NCBI RefSeq assembly: GCF_900094705.1 | Contig: NZ_FMAR01000003.1 | Span: forward strand, 124,001 to 188,000 | Direction of reading: 5' to 3' | DNA: 64,000 nucleotides | Origin: Chitinophaga costaii | GTDB lineage: Bacteria; Bacteroidota; Bacteroidia; Chitinophagales; Chitinophagaceae | Position numbers and translations under genes: made by a program | Shown: positions 18,217 to 26,729 of the stretch, in pieces | Layout: every line of letters starts with the position of its first letter | Position numbering within the stretch: position 1 is the stretch's first letter | The notes under the pieces: generated by a model | The model's database searches: none | What the model was told of the DNA's origin: nothing | What the model saw: only the letters and a program-made list of their open reading frames with translations

Positions 18217-18639
18217 CTACCTAATATTGGGGTGCTTGCAGTATTTCCAGTAATCAAATATATATTTCAACTGGCTACCGATCTCTGCATATACGTGCGC
18301 TTTTACAAAAAAGCCTTGGACGGTGAGGTCGTAGGCTTCATTCACAATATGGCTGGCGTCTGAAGTAGACAGGAAAACGAACGGAATACTTTTTTTGCGC
18401 AGCGTTTCATTGTCGTTAATGCGGCGGCGCAGCTCCAGTCCGTTCATGCGGGGCAGGTTAATATCGCAAATAATAACGAAAGGCTGTTCTTGTATAGTTA
18501 GCAGGTATGTCAGCGCATCCTCGCCATTGTCGAACACTTTTACGACGGTGTTCGGGTGCAATGACTCAATGATTTCCTTATATATCATTTGATCGTCAGG
18601 ATCATCTTCTACAATTATAATTGGTCCGTATTTAGACAT
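18217..18639 (-). CDS. Single-domain response regulator (CheY-like)
   Basis: 140 residues consisting only of a receiver domain: acidic pocket EDDPDD at 11-16, phospho-acceptor Asp59 (VIICDINLPRMNG), FLSTS and the conserved Lys in GFFVKAHVY. No output domain, so it must act by protein-protein contact. ATG 18639 is chosen because MSKYGPIIIVEDD is the normal start of the fold; the frame remains open 26 codons further upstream. No kinase is adjacent. In Bacteroidota such proteins often serve hybrid or bacteriophytochrome-type kinases encoded elsewhere. Confidence 0.85.
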   Translation of the reverse strand: MSKYGPIIIVEDDPDDQMIYKEIIESLHPNTVVKVFDNGEDALTYLLTIQEQPFVIICDINLPRMNGLELRRRINDNETLRKKSIPFVFLSTSDASHIVNEAYDLTVQGFFVKAHVYAEIGSQLKYIFDYWKYCKHPNIR

Positions 18640-18854
18640 ATGAGCCGAGATGATTAAGTCATCTCCTGGAGAAAGGTAATTATTTTTTGAGGGGCAAAAA
18701 AAATTTTCGATCTGCATGGGTATGCTTGCCAGGTAAAGAAATGTGCTGCATTGAATTGCTTTTAGGTGGCGGGGAGAAAATATTTATGTTGTAAATTGTA
18801 GGTACCATGCAGTAATTTATTAGAACTGCCCATTCACCCTTTAGTCATGTTGTT

Positions 18855-19157
18855 ATGAAAGAAATACCGCACGAAATCCGGCACAATGAAAAGAACATGC
18901 GCTTCGAAGTGGAAGAAGCGGGGGAAGTGGCACACTTGGAATACCGGCTTTACAAGGGCGATATGGCCCTAATGCACACCGAGGTGCCGTCGGCCCTGGA
19001 AGGGAAGGGTGTGGCATCTGCACTTGTAAAATACGCTTTTGCGTACGCCGCAGCGCATCATTTGCCGGTGATGGTGTATTGCCCTTATGTGGCGGCCTTT
19101 ATTCAGCGCCATCCCGAGTATCAGGCGCAGGTGGACACAAAAAATAACCGTTCTTAA
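18855..19157 (+). CDS. GNAT-family N-acetyltransferase, YjdJ/COG2388 type
   Basis: Small (100-residue) acyltransferase-like protein. The acetyl-CoA binding motif appears as EGKGVASALVKYAFAYA, followed by the family-typical VYCPYVAAFIQRHPEY. Length and motif match the short COG2388 branch of GNAT, whose substrates are unknown. It stands alone; the following 450 bases contain no gene. Confidence 0.85.
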   Translation: MKEIPHEIRHNEKNMRFEVEEAGEVAHLEYRLYKGDMALMHTEVPSALEGKGVASALVKYAFAYAAAHHLPVMVYCPYVAAFIQRHPEYQAQVDTKNNRS

Positions 19158-19609
19158 CCTTCCGGTATAAATATTATAAATCATTATACAAAAGGCGCCT
19201 TCACCATTGTGTGTAAGCCTGCGGTGTGCATTCATTCCTCCAAATGTTTTCAGGACCTTTCTGCTGTATTTGATCCCCGGGAAGGGCCCTGGATATGGCC
19301 GGAAGGTGCTATCACGGAAGGCATAGTGAGCCTGGTGGTAAAATGTCTCAGCGGTGCGCTAAGCTATTATTATAATGCAGTCATTGCCGTGAGCCGGCAC
19401 TGGCAGTTTAGTGTAAGTGGAAAGCGCTGCTGTCGTGGGTCAGGCATTAAATTTAAGGGTAAAGACCTTTGCGCTAAAATGGAGAATAAAGGCGCTTGTG
19501 GCATTTAATTTGTTTTGCCATTGAGGGGTAATAACAAAAAATCGTTACTTTGTTGAAAGTGCCGCCCTGGCTTACAGTCGTATGGCTGCGCTAAAATAGA
19601 AAAGGAAAG
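19158..19609. other. Intergenic region without a recognisable gene
   Basis: 452 bases. An open plus-strand frame of 99 codons covers part of it, but the translation is Cys/Ser-rich and domain-free and looks accidental. No repeats or tRNA-like structures seen. Confidence 0.5.
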
Positions 19610-19942
19610 ATGTCGAAAATTTTTAAACTCTCTGAAGACGACCTGGAGGATCTCGTGCCGCCAGGTGGTGGATGTATAGCAACAGACCTGATTACTGTGG
19701 AAGGGGAGCCGGTAAGGTACATGTTCCGGGAGGAGCCGCATAATGAGCTGGACAGCGGCTGGCGTTTTTTCTCCGGCACTGAAAGCGATGCTTACATGGA
19801 GCATCCGGAGAATTTTGATGTACATGATCTTAATACCCTTGCCAATTACGACCGGTCGATTATTCCTTACCTGGATATGCCGGTGGGTACAGAACTGGAA
19901 CGGCTGAACGGCACCGATACTTTTTTTACGGTAGAACCTTAA
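19610..19942 (+). CDS. DUF2185 / Imm33-like protein
   Basis: 110 residues matching the DUF2185 (Imm33-like) family: GGGCIATDLITVEGEPVRYM, then the REEPHNELDSGWRFFSG core, YMEHPENFDVHDLNTLANYD and a C-terminal PVGTELER. Members are cytosolic and are often immunity proteins of polymorphic or contact-dependent toxins. No toxin gene lies within view, so this is a solitary copy: an orphan immunity gene or a housekeeping paralogue. It has its own terminator and is followed by a tRNA gene. Confidence 0.85.
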   Translation: MSKIFKLSEDDLEDLVPPGGGCIATDLITVEGEPVRYMFREEPHNELDSGWRFFSGTESDAYMEHPENFDVHDLNTLANYDRSIIPYLDMPVGTELERLNGTDTFFTVEP

Positions 19943-19961
19943 TGCAGACAAACTATTTCAG

Positions 19962-19996
19962 ATCCTCTTATCGCACTGCCGGTGGGAGGATTTTTT
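19962..19996 (+). terminator. Intrinsic terminator of the DUF2185 gene
   Basis: ATCCTC and GAGGAT form a short stem with an 18-base loop, followed by six T. It lies 20 bases after the stop codon. Confidence 0.6.
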
Positions 19997-20066
19997 GCAG
20001 GAGGAAGGCCGGGGATAGCGCTCCCTGCGCCGGGGGGCTGACTTTTTTGGGGTAGTTAAAATTAAA

Positions 20067-20098
20067 TTTTTGTTATTGCCCGGAGGGTATTAAATTTG
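20067..20098 (+). promoter_or_regulatory. Promoter of tRNA-Lys
   Basis: TTTTTG at 20067-20072 (-33) and TAAATTTG at 20091-20098 (-7), 18 bases apart, match the Bacteroidota consensus. The -7 box ends 16 bases before the mature tRNA. Confidence 0.7.
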
Positions 20099-20114
20099 CA
20101 CTCTCAAAACCAAT

Positions 20115-20187
20115 GACTCCGTAGCTCAGTTGGTAGAGCAAATGACTCTTAATCATTGGGTCCACGGTTCGAGCCCGTGCGGGGTCA
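20115..20187 (+). tRNA. tRNA-Lys (anticodon CTT)
   Basis: Folds as a full cloverleaf: acceptor GACTCCG / CGGGGTC (one G-T), D arm GCTC..GAGC, anticodon stem AATGA / TCATT with loop CTCTTAA (anticodon CTT), T arm CACGG-TTCGAGC-CCGTG, discriminator A. CCA is not encoded. A consensus promoter and a terminator flank it. Confidence 0.96.
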
Positions 20188-20190
20188 CAA

Positions 20191-20228
20191 AGCGGAAAGC
20201 CTTATTAGTAGGGCTTTCCGCTTTTTTT
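20191..20228 (+). terminator. Intrinsic terminator of tRNA-Lys
   Basis: AGCGGAAAGCC and GGCTTTCCGCT pair over 11 bp, followed by seven T. It begins four bases after the tRNA. Confidence 0.9.
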
Positions 20229-20353
20229 GTTGGAAGCAATTACTGCGTGAATCGGAATACTGCACGTTAATAATTACAAGGATGAAAAAATCATCCGCAA
20301 ACCTCTTATCAGGTCAAATAACCGAAAGGCGAGATTAGAATTAATACGGGCTT

Positions 20354-20929
20354 TTAGAATAGTAAATTTTTAAGCGGGAGGAAATCAGCTTTTTTGCATA
20401 AAAACTGCTGCTGACTTTTTATGGCTTCATCCAGCGATTTTTAAATATATGCTATGCCTTTTACCGCTTCTAAAGATGAGGCGCTTTGTCTTACTTCTTC
20501 GGGATTCGTGAAATCAACTTCCTCTAGGCGTTAATTTATCCACCATAGGTTTCCAAACGGGTCTAACATGCTGCAAACCTTTTCGCCAAACCAAAGTGCA
20601 GTGATGTTAGTGAAGGATGTAGCTCCAAGCTGTATTGCCTTTTGATATACCTTTTCAATGTCCTCCACCTATAAGTTCAAAAAGGCTGGTGTAGGTGCCC
20701 GATCTTCCCTGGCATCAAAAAGCATTACAAAGGCATTACCTTTACTTACCACTGCGTGGATAAGTTTACCTTCTTCATTTATTATTCTACTATTAGGAAT
20801 TTCTTCCGCATTAAATGCACCCTGTGAAAAAAGGATCAGATTGGCCGATGAGGGAGATTTTATCCACGGCGTTATCGATGTGTAATTGTCTGGTACCGTT
20901 TTAATTTTTTGTGTTTCGTTGTTTTGCAT
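20354..20929 (-). pseudogene. VOC-family (PhnB-like glyoxalase fold) gene with three in-frame stops
   Basis: From ATG 20929 the first 86 codons read as a typical PhnB-like VOC protein (KTVPDNYTSITPWIKS, AEEIPNSRIINEEGKLIHAV, GNAFVMLFD). A TAG at codon 87 (20669-20671) interrupts it, yet the same frame continues VEDIEKVYQKAIQLGA and MLDPFGNLWWIN, then TAA at codon 133 (20531-20533), RLEEVDFTNPEEVRQ, TAA at codon 163 (20441-20443) and SLDEAIKSQQQFL, ending at a TAA at 20354-20356. Three point-mutation stops and no indels over 190 codons indicate a young pseudogene. Intact relatives bind or modify small molecules; the original substrate is unknown. Confidence 0.85.
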
Positions 20930-21345
20930 AATTATGTTTTTATTAGAAGTGCTAAAGTAGATTGGGAGAGGGAGTAGTATTGTAAGAAAAAAATAACGGA
21001 CGGTTAAGGTTTTTGTGATTCGTTTGTGATATCTCCCCTTTTATTTAAATATTTACGGGTTTTCATTTTATTAAAGTAGCGTTCGCTTAAACAGATGTCC
21101 TGGTCCTTTTCTTGTACCTTTTTTGTGAGTTGGGCACACCTGGTCAATAAGGACATTATTGCATATGGCGTTATATAATTTCGGTGAATGTCTTGTAAGA
21201 TCTTTAGGAAGGTGGGCGTGAATTATTTTAATAAATATTATGGAGAAGCCTGTTATTGCCGAGTTATAAAAGGATATCTACCTAAACGGCTTCCATCGTG
21301 AAAAAATAATATCTTTATTTGGATAATCATTTATCTCGTACGTTG
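20930..21345. other. Intergenic region upstream of the first ECF sigma gene
   Basis: 416 AT-rich bases between the dead VOC gene and the sigma gene. No ORF, repeat or convincing full promoter was found; TTTATTTG at 21314-21321 is one base off the -7 consensus. Confidence 0.4.
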
Positions 21346-21948
21346 ATGGAGTTGCAATTAGAAAATGAGCCGGAACTCTTGGTGCGTATTGCGGCTGGCG
21401 ATGAACAGGCATTTGCTGTTATTTTCCAGCACTATTACCACCGGCTGCTACCTTTTATAAGTAAATACACTGACAATGAAATGGAGGTCGAGGAAATTGT
21501 TCAGGACACTTTTATCAGGGTGTGGGTGAATAGAGACAAACTGCCGGATATTCAATATTTCCGTGCCTGGCTATTTAAAGTGGCCTCCCGGGAATTTTTA
21601 CTTTTCCTGCGTAAAAAAATGGCAAATGCCCGCCTGATGACGCAAGCTGCAAAAGATATAGCACACATCGTTCCTGTTAGTACCCCGCAGGATGATGTTC
21701 AGTTGCTAGAATTAAAGCGCCTAATTCATGTCGCCATCCTGGAACAGCCTAAACAGCGCCGCCGTATTTACCAGATGAGCAGGGACGGAGGCATGAAGAT
21801 CGCAGAAATTGCAGCGGCGCTCGCTATTTCCCCCAATACCGTAAAAAATTCACTTACCACTACATTAAAAGAAGTCCGCGCGCAAATTGCCAGGAATGGC
21901 TATGTTATTTCGGTTGCTTATCTGATAATCCTGTTGGGTAAAAAGTAA
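21346..21948 (+). CDS. ECF sigma factor (FecI/SusC-associated)
   Basis: RNA polymerase sigma factor of the extracytoplasmic type, 200 residues from ATG 21346; a TTG nine codons earlier (21319) is possible. Region 2 covers about ELLVRIAAGDEQAF to LFKVASREFLLFLRKK and contains the -10 recognition helix EEIVQDTFIRVWVNRD. Region 4 (MKIAEIAAALAISPNTVKNSLT) is the -35-binding helix-turn-helix. The gene is followed by FecR, SusC and SusD, so the sigma factor should be released by the FecR anti-sigma when its SusC receptor binds substrate. The C-terminus ends in a hydrophobic stretch (VISVAYLIILLG), common in this group. Confidence 0.9.
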   Translation: MELQLENEPELLVRIAAGDEQAFAVIFQHYYHRLLPFISKYTDNEMEVEEIVQDTFIRVWVNRDKLPDIQYFRAWLFKVASREFLLFLRKKMANARLMTQAAKDIAHIVPVSTPQDDVQLLELKRLIHVAILEQPKQRRRIYQMSRDGGMKIAEIAAALAISPNTVKNSLTTTLKEVRAQIARNGYVISVAYLIILLGKK

Positions 21949-22034
21949 AAAAAAATATTTCGCCCGAATAGTACTATTTGTTTCCCCATGTTTCTTATAT
22001 ATACACCTATAGGGATAGGATATTTAAATGCTTT

Positions 22035-23222
22035 ATGGAGAAAGCGCAAGTTCAATACTTATTAGAACAATTTCGCCGCAAAGCCCTCTCCGATGCGGAG
22101 TGGAAGGAGTTATTGGCCCTTGTTCAGCAACCAGAAAATGAAGAGCTGCATGAAATAATTTCCCAACTCATGGCAGAAACCGCTGCGGGGGAGGATATGC
22201 CTTCTTCGTTGGGCGACAAAACGTCATTGCTGCATAAAATACTTATGGTAGATAAAACGCTGCCAGTCAAAAACCAATCATTAAAGAGAACAGTTAATTT
22301 GCGCCGCTTGTATTGGGCCGCCGCTGCAATTTTAATAATACTGTTTTGTGGAAATTATATTTATTCATTGTTTAAGTTACCTACCAGCAAGATAAAGACA
22401 TCCTCGCCTGCCATGGTGGTCATTAAGCCGGGTAAGCAGGGTGCTTTATTGACCCTTGGGAATGGCAGTATCGTAAACCTGGACTCAGTGTCTAATGGAG
22501 TAGTGGCTGTGCAACAGGGAAAAAAAATTGTGATGGATCATGGACAACTGGTGTATGATCACAATGCATCCAGCCAAGATGAAATGGCATACAATATGAT
22601 ATCTACCCCAAATGGCCGACAGTTTTCCCTTATTTTGCCCGATGGCAGCAAGGTATGGCTGGACGCAGCTAGTTCTATCAGATATCCTACTGCTTTTACT
22701 AGCAAGGAAAGAATCGTGGAAATAACTGGTCAGGCTTATTTTGAAATAATTGAAAATAGCCAACTGCCTTTTATCGTTGAAATTCGTCCTGCAGGTAAGG
22801 TATCGGTACTGGGTACCGCGTTCAATATTAATGCTTATAGTAGTACCATCCGCACGTCGCTGGTGAATGGGAAAGTAAAAGTTTCCGATGCGGAGAATGC
22901 CAGTGTGATCCTGACGCCTGGCGAGCAGGCCATGATGCAGGCGGGTGGGCGGCCTTTCGTTGTAAAAGCTGATATAAATGGTGTTACGGCCTGGAGAAGA
23001 GGCATGTTTAATTTTGAAAATACCAACTTGCCGGATTTGTTGAATGATGTAGCACGCTGGTACGATATAGAAGTTGTTTTTGCCGGTGATGTTCTCCCCA
23101 TAAAATTTGGTGGTCAGGTAAGCCGGGAAACCTCCCTCCCCGAGTTATTAGAAATTTTAAAATTGTATGGCGTCCGGTATCAATTAAGTGGACGGAAACT
23201 AACCATTCTCCCTGCATTATAA
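22035..23222 (+). CDS. FecR-family anti-sigma factor
   Basis: Inner-membrane regulator, 395 residues from ATG 22035 (MEKAQVQYLL; the open frame begins 19 codons earlier without a plausible start). A cytoplasmic anti-sigma segment (1-80) precedes one transmembrane helix (about 91-109, YWAAAAILIILFCGNYIYSL). The periplasmic FecR domain shows LPDGSKVWLDAASSIRYP, then the C-terminal secretin/TonB-like STN-contact region (LPDLLNDVARWYDIEVVF). It lies 86 bases after its sigma gene and is expected to pass the SusC signal inward. Confidence 0.92.
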   Translation: MEKAQVQYLLEQFRRKALSDAEWKELLALVQQPENEELHEIISQLMAETAAGEDMPSSLGDKTSLLHKILMVDKTLPVKNQSLKRTVNLRRLYWAAAAILIILFCGNYIYSLFKLPTSKIKTSSPAMVVIKPGKQGALLTLGNGSIVNLDSVSNGVVAVQQGKKIVMDHGQLVYDHNASSQDEMAYNMISTPNGRQFSLILPDGSKVWLDAASSIRYPTAFTSKERIVEITGQAYFEIIENSQLPFIVEIRPAGKVSVLGTAFNINAYSSTIRTSLVNGKVKVSDAENASVILTPGEQAMMQAGGRPFVVKADINGVTAWRRGMFNFENTNLPDLLNDVARWYDIEVVFAGDVLPIKFGGQVSRETSLPELLEILKLYGVRYQLSGRKLTILPAL

Positions 23223-23313
23223 CACTATCATAGCAGGAGTCTTGTGATACTGCGGAATGCGGTGTTTTACATAAGTGCGTTTAATATAATCAACCAAATA
23301 AAACTGCATCAAC

Positions 23314-26300
23314 ATGGAGCGAGGATTTTTATGTCTATACCCCAAAATGGGCCATCCCATTACCCAAAATGTTCATCGTTCCCATCGTTACCGGTTATTG
23401 ATCCTATTTTTAATTGGAATCCTAACTATTTTTAAAAGTTACGGACAATCGATCACAGTACAGGTTCAAAAGGCGCCGCTGAAAACAGTGATTGATATGA
23501 TAGGTGTCCAAACTGGGTACGCGGTGTTTTATAAACAGGACATGCTGAAGCAAGCTAACCCTGTTTCGCTGAATGTTACGAATATGCCACTGAAAACCTT
23601 CCTGGATCTGCTTTTTAAAGATCAGCCTTTTTCTTATCAACTGGCTAACAAAACCATAGCCTTGCTTACAAAAAAGGCTAGTACCCCAATTACTTCAACT
23701 GGAATGTCGTGCCACTGTAGTGAGGGTACAGTAAGCGGTACGGTTATTTCCAACAAGGGACAGCCTATACCAAGTGCTACCGTGCTGGTAAAAGGTACGC
23801 GCAATGTTGCAAAAACTGATGAGCAGGGACATTTTTATTTGCAGGGGATACCTGCCGGAGCGCGATTAATTATAAGCTGTATCGGTTTTCAGCGGCGGGA
23901 AATTTCTGTAGACGACTACCCGTCCACCATCATACAAATGGAAGCTGTATCGGGTGAACTATCTGGCGTAACGGTGAATGCAGGTATTGTAACGCGCAAC
24001 AAATACACCTTTACGGGCGCTACCAGTAGTTTTACTGGCGAGCAACTAAAAAGTATCAGCAACGGTTCCATTATCCAAAGTCTGAAAACACTGGATCCTT
24101 CTTTTATTCAAATAGAAAACAGCAAGTTTGGATCGAACCCTAATCATATGCCCCAATTGGAAATACGCGGTAAGAGCGGTATTACCACTAATACCGTGAA
24201 CGATGTGTTTAAAAATGATCCTAACCAGCCGTTATTTATTCTTAATGGAATGGAAACCACCTTGCAGAAAATTGTAGACCTGGATATAAACCGGGTGGCC
24301 AGTGTAACTATATTAAAAGATGCTGCATCTACCGCGTTATATGGCTCCAGAGCGGCTAATGGCGTGGTGGTGGTGGAAACAAAAAAACCTATTAACGGGG
24401 CTATTACTGTTTCTTATACATTCGATGGTTCTTATACTTTCCCTGACCTGAGCAGTTATAACATGATGAATGCAGCAGAGAACCTGGAGTTTCAACGGCT
24501 GGCCGGTCTTTTTAAACCAGGGTCGCCATATGCCTCGTTGCAATTTCCGCTGGATGAAATTTATAATGAGCGGAAAATAGCCGTGTTGGAGGGACGTAAT
24601 TATTCTTGGTTAAATGTGCCGCTTCGCAATGTAGTTTCTCATGGTCATAATTTATACATTGATGGCGGCGATGAAAAATTGGCTTTTGGTGTAGGACTTA
24701 GTTATAAGAACCAGCCAGGCGTAATGAAAGGTTCTAGCCGGGGAACTTATGGTGCTAATATTGATCTCACTTACCGCGATAAAAAATTTAATATTAGCAA
24801 CCAGCTATATGTGAATGGGTTTAACAGCAGCGAGTCGCCTTACGGGTCGTTTCAGGATTATGTAAATATTAACCCATATTTCAGCTATTTAGATGATAAT
24901 GGCGGATTGAATAAAGAAGCTTATCTGGAACAAATACAGTTTCCAAGTTCAGGTGATTATCGTTTCTATAATATTTCGAATCCCATATACAATGCATTGC
25001 TAAATTCCAAGAACCAGTCAAAAGACTTCAGCTTGCAGGACAACCTGACATTGATTTACGATATTATCCCTTCACTACGCTTTTCTGCTGGTGTTCAGAT
25101 ATCGAGGGATGATCAGGAAACGGTGGATTATGTTTCGCCCGCCAATACACAATTTGATAATGTAGACGTATTGCAAAGGGGTTCTTATAATAAGACTCAA
25201 TTGATATCCATGGGTTACCAGGGCAATATCATGCTGACCTATAATAAAGTATTGGCGGGAAAACATAGCATTACTGCCAACCTTAGAACGGAAGGCCAAT
25301 ATAATAAAGCCACCAACGAGGGGTTCTCGGCAGTAGGATTTCCAGATGTAAATAGCTTTAATCCGGCCTTTTCCTTCTCTTATCAACCGGATAGCCGCCC
25401 AGATTATTCAGAGAGCCGTTCGGCAAGACTTAGTAGCTTGCTAAGTTTTAACTACGCCTATAATACACGTTATTTCCTGGACTTCACCTACCGTATAGAT
25501 GGTAGTTCTTCTTTTGGATCTAATAAATTGTTTACACCTTTCCTATCGGCGGGCATTGGATGGAATCTGAACAAAGAGCCTTTTATGCAGAACTGGCGGA
25601 ATATTGACCAACTGCGTATACGGGGTGACATTGGCTCTACCGGTAATCAAAACCTTGGCTCTTTTGTATCAACTTCCGTTTACAATTACACCCCTGGCGT
25701 AAATCCTTTTGGGTTAAGTTATGTATTGGCTAACCTGGGGAATCCTAATCTTGATTGGCAAAAAACGGTGCAAACCAGTGTGGGATTGGATCTTTCTATG
25801 TTCAACAGGCGGCTGAATGCTACACTGAATGCATATAGAAAAATAACGAATCCTCTTCTGATCAATGCTGCCCTGCCATCTTCTTCCGGTATTGAACAAT
25901 TACCCATGAACATTGGTAAACTCAATACTTCCGGAGCAGAAGTGAACCTTAGTTTTTCACCTGTTTACAAGTTAGATAAGAATGTAGTGTGGACGCTATC
26001 TTTAACTGGTAGCATTCTCCGGAGCAAATTTGCGGATATCGGTAACCGGTTGGATTATCAAAATGAAAAGCTGCTCAGTAGTCAAGATCTGATCCGCTAT
26101 AAAGACGGCCACAGTCCTGATGATGTATGGGCCGTAAGGTCATTAGGTATCGATCCGGCAACGGGGCAGGAATTATATTTGTCGCGCACGGGTAAATATA
26201 CAATGGTGTATGACCCGCAGGATATAGTGTCCTTAGGGTCTTCCCAACCCAAAATACAAGGAATAGCCGGCACCAATTTGCGTATCAAAGCATTTACTGC

Positions 26301-26718
26301 CAGTTTAAATTTTCGCTACAGTACCGGGGCTTATAATTTTAACCAGGCCATGTTCAACAAGGTAGAGAACATTAGTACAAAGGACCTAGAAAATAACCAG
26401 GATAAGCGTGCTTTATATGATCGGTGGCAAAAGCCTGGTGACATCAAACCATTCCGCTCTATTGCAATGGCGGCAGATGGTACGAGTATGTCATCCAGAT
26501 TTGTACAGAAGGAAAATTATATTTCAGGGGAAGCTATTTCCTTTGGCTACCAGCTATACGATCCGCATAACCGGTTACTGCGTAGCATAGGCGCTAAAAG
26601 CCTACGGTTTACCGCCTACATGAATGATATATTCAGGGTATCTAACATCTTGTTGGAAAGAGGAACAGATTATCCTTACACCCGATCATTCTCTTTTAGC
26701 GTAAGCGCCACTTTCTAA
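23314..26718 (+). CDS. SusC-like TonB-dependent receptor with STN domain
   Basis: Outer-membrane active transporter, 1134 residues. Order of parts: signal region (to about 45, ending KSYGQ), STN signalling domain (about 48-115), carboxypeptidase-D-like regulatory domain (about 140-220), plug with the SusC signature LKDAASTALYGSRAANG (about 335-351), then a barrel ending in an aromatic strand (FSFSVSATF). The STN domain is the part that contacts FecR, so this receptor both imports and signals. It is followed 11 bases later by its SusD partner. Substrate unknown; no carbohydrate-active enzyme is linked to the locus. Confidence 0.95.
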   Translation: MERGFLCLYPKMGHPITQNVHRSHRYRLLILFLIGILTIFKSYGQSITVQVQKAPLKTVIDMIGVQTGYAVFYKQDMLKQANPVSLNVTNMPLKTFLDLLFKDQPFSYQLANKTIALLTKKASTPITSTGMSCHCSEGTVSGTVISNKGQPIPSATVLVKGTRNVAKTDEQGHFYLQGIPAGARLIISCIGFQRREISVDDYPSTIIQMEAVSGELSGVTVNAGIVTRNKYTFTGATSSFTGEQLKSISNGSIIQSLKTLDPSFIQIENSKFGSNPNHMPQLEIRGKSGITTNTVNDVFKNDPNQPLFILNGMETTLQKIVDLDINRVASVTILKDAASTALYGSRAANGVVVVETKKPINGAITVSYTFDGSYTFPDLSSYNMMNAAENLEFQRLAGLFKPGSPYASLQFPLDEIYNERKIAVLEGRNYSWLNVPLRNVVSHGHNLYIDGGDEKLAFGVGLSYKNQPGVMKGSSRGTYGANIDLTYRDKKFNISNQLYVNGFNSSESPYGSFQDYVNINPYFSYLDDNGGLNKEAYLEQIQFPSSGDYRFYNISNPIYNALLNSKNQSKDFSLQDNLTLIYDIIPSLRFSAGVQISRDDQETVDYVSPANTQFDNVDVLQRGSYNKTQLISMGYQGNIMLTYNKVLAGKHSITANLRTEGQYNKATNEGFSAVGFPDVNSFNPAFSFSYQPDSRPDYSESRSARLSSLLSFNYAYNTRYFLDFTYRIDGSSSFGSNKLFTPFLSAGIGWNLNKEPFMQNWRNIDQLRIRGDIGSTGNQNLGSFVSTSVYNYTPGVNPFGLSYVLANLGNPNLDWQKTVQTSVGLDLSMFNRRLNATLNAYRKITNPLLINAALPSSSGIEQLPMNIGKLNTSGAEVNLSFSPVYKLDKNVVWTLSLTGSILRSKFADIGNRLDYQNEKLLSSQDLIRYKDGHSPDDVWAVRSLGIDPATGQELYLSRTGKYTMVYDPQDIVSLGSSQPKIQGIAGTNLRIKAFTASLNFRYSTGAYNFNQAMFNKVENISTKDLENNQDKRALYDRWQKPGDIKPFRSIAMAADGTSMSSRFVQKENYISGEAISFGYQLYDPHNRLLRSIGAKSLRFTAYMNDIFRVSNILLERGTDYPYTRSFSFSVSATF

Positions 26719-26729
26719 ATTAAAGTAGT

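Noticed and set aside
19209..19508. 99-codon open frame on the plus strand
   Set aside because: No domain, signal or family pattern; composition looks like non-coding DNA.
23223..23313. Antisense RNA opposite the first susC, like the one proposed for the second
   Set aside because: No minus-strand terminator hairpin with a T-run and no TTTG-N19-TAnnTTTG promoter exists in the 91-base gap.
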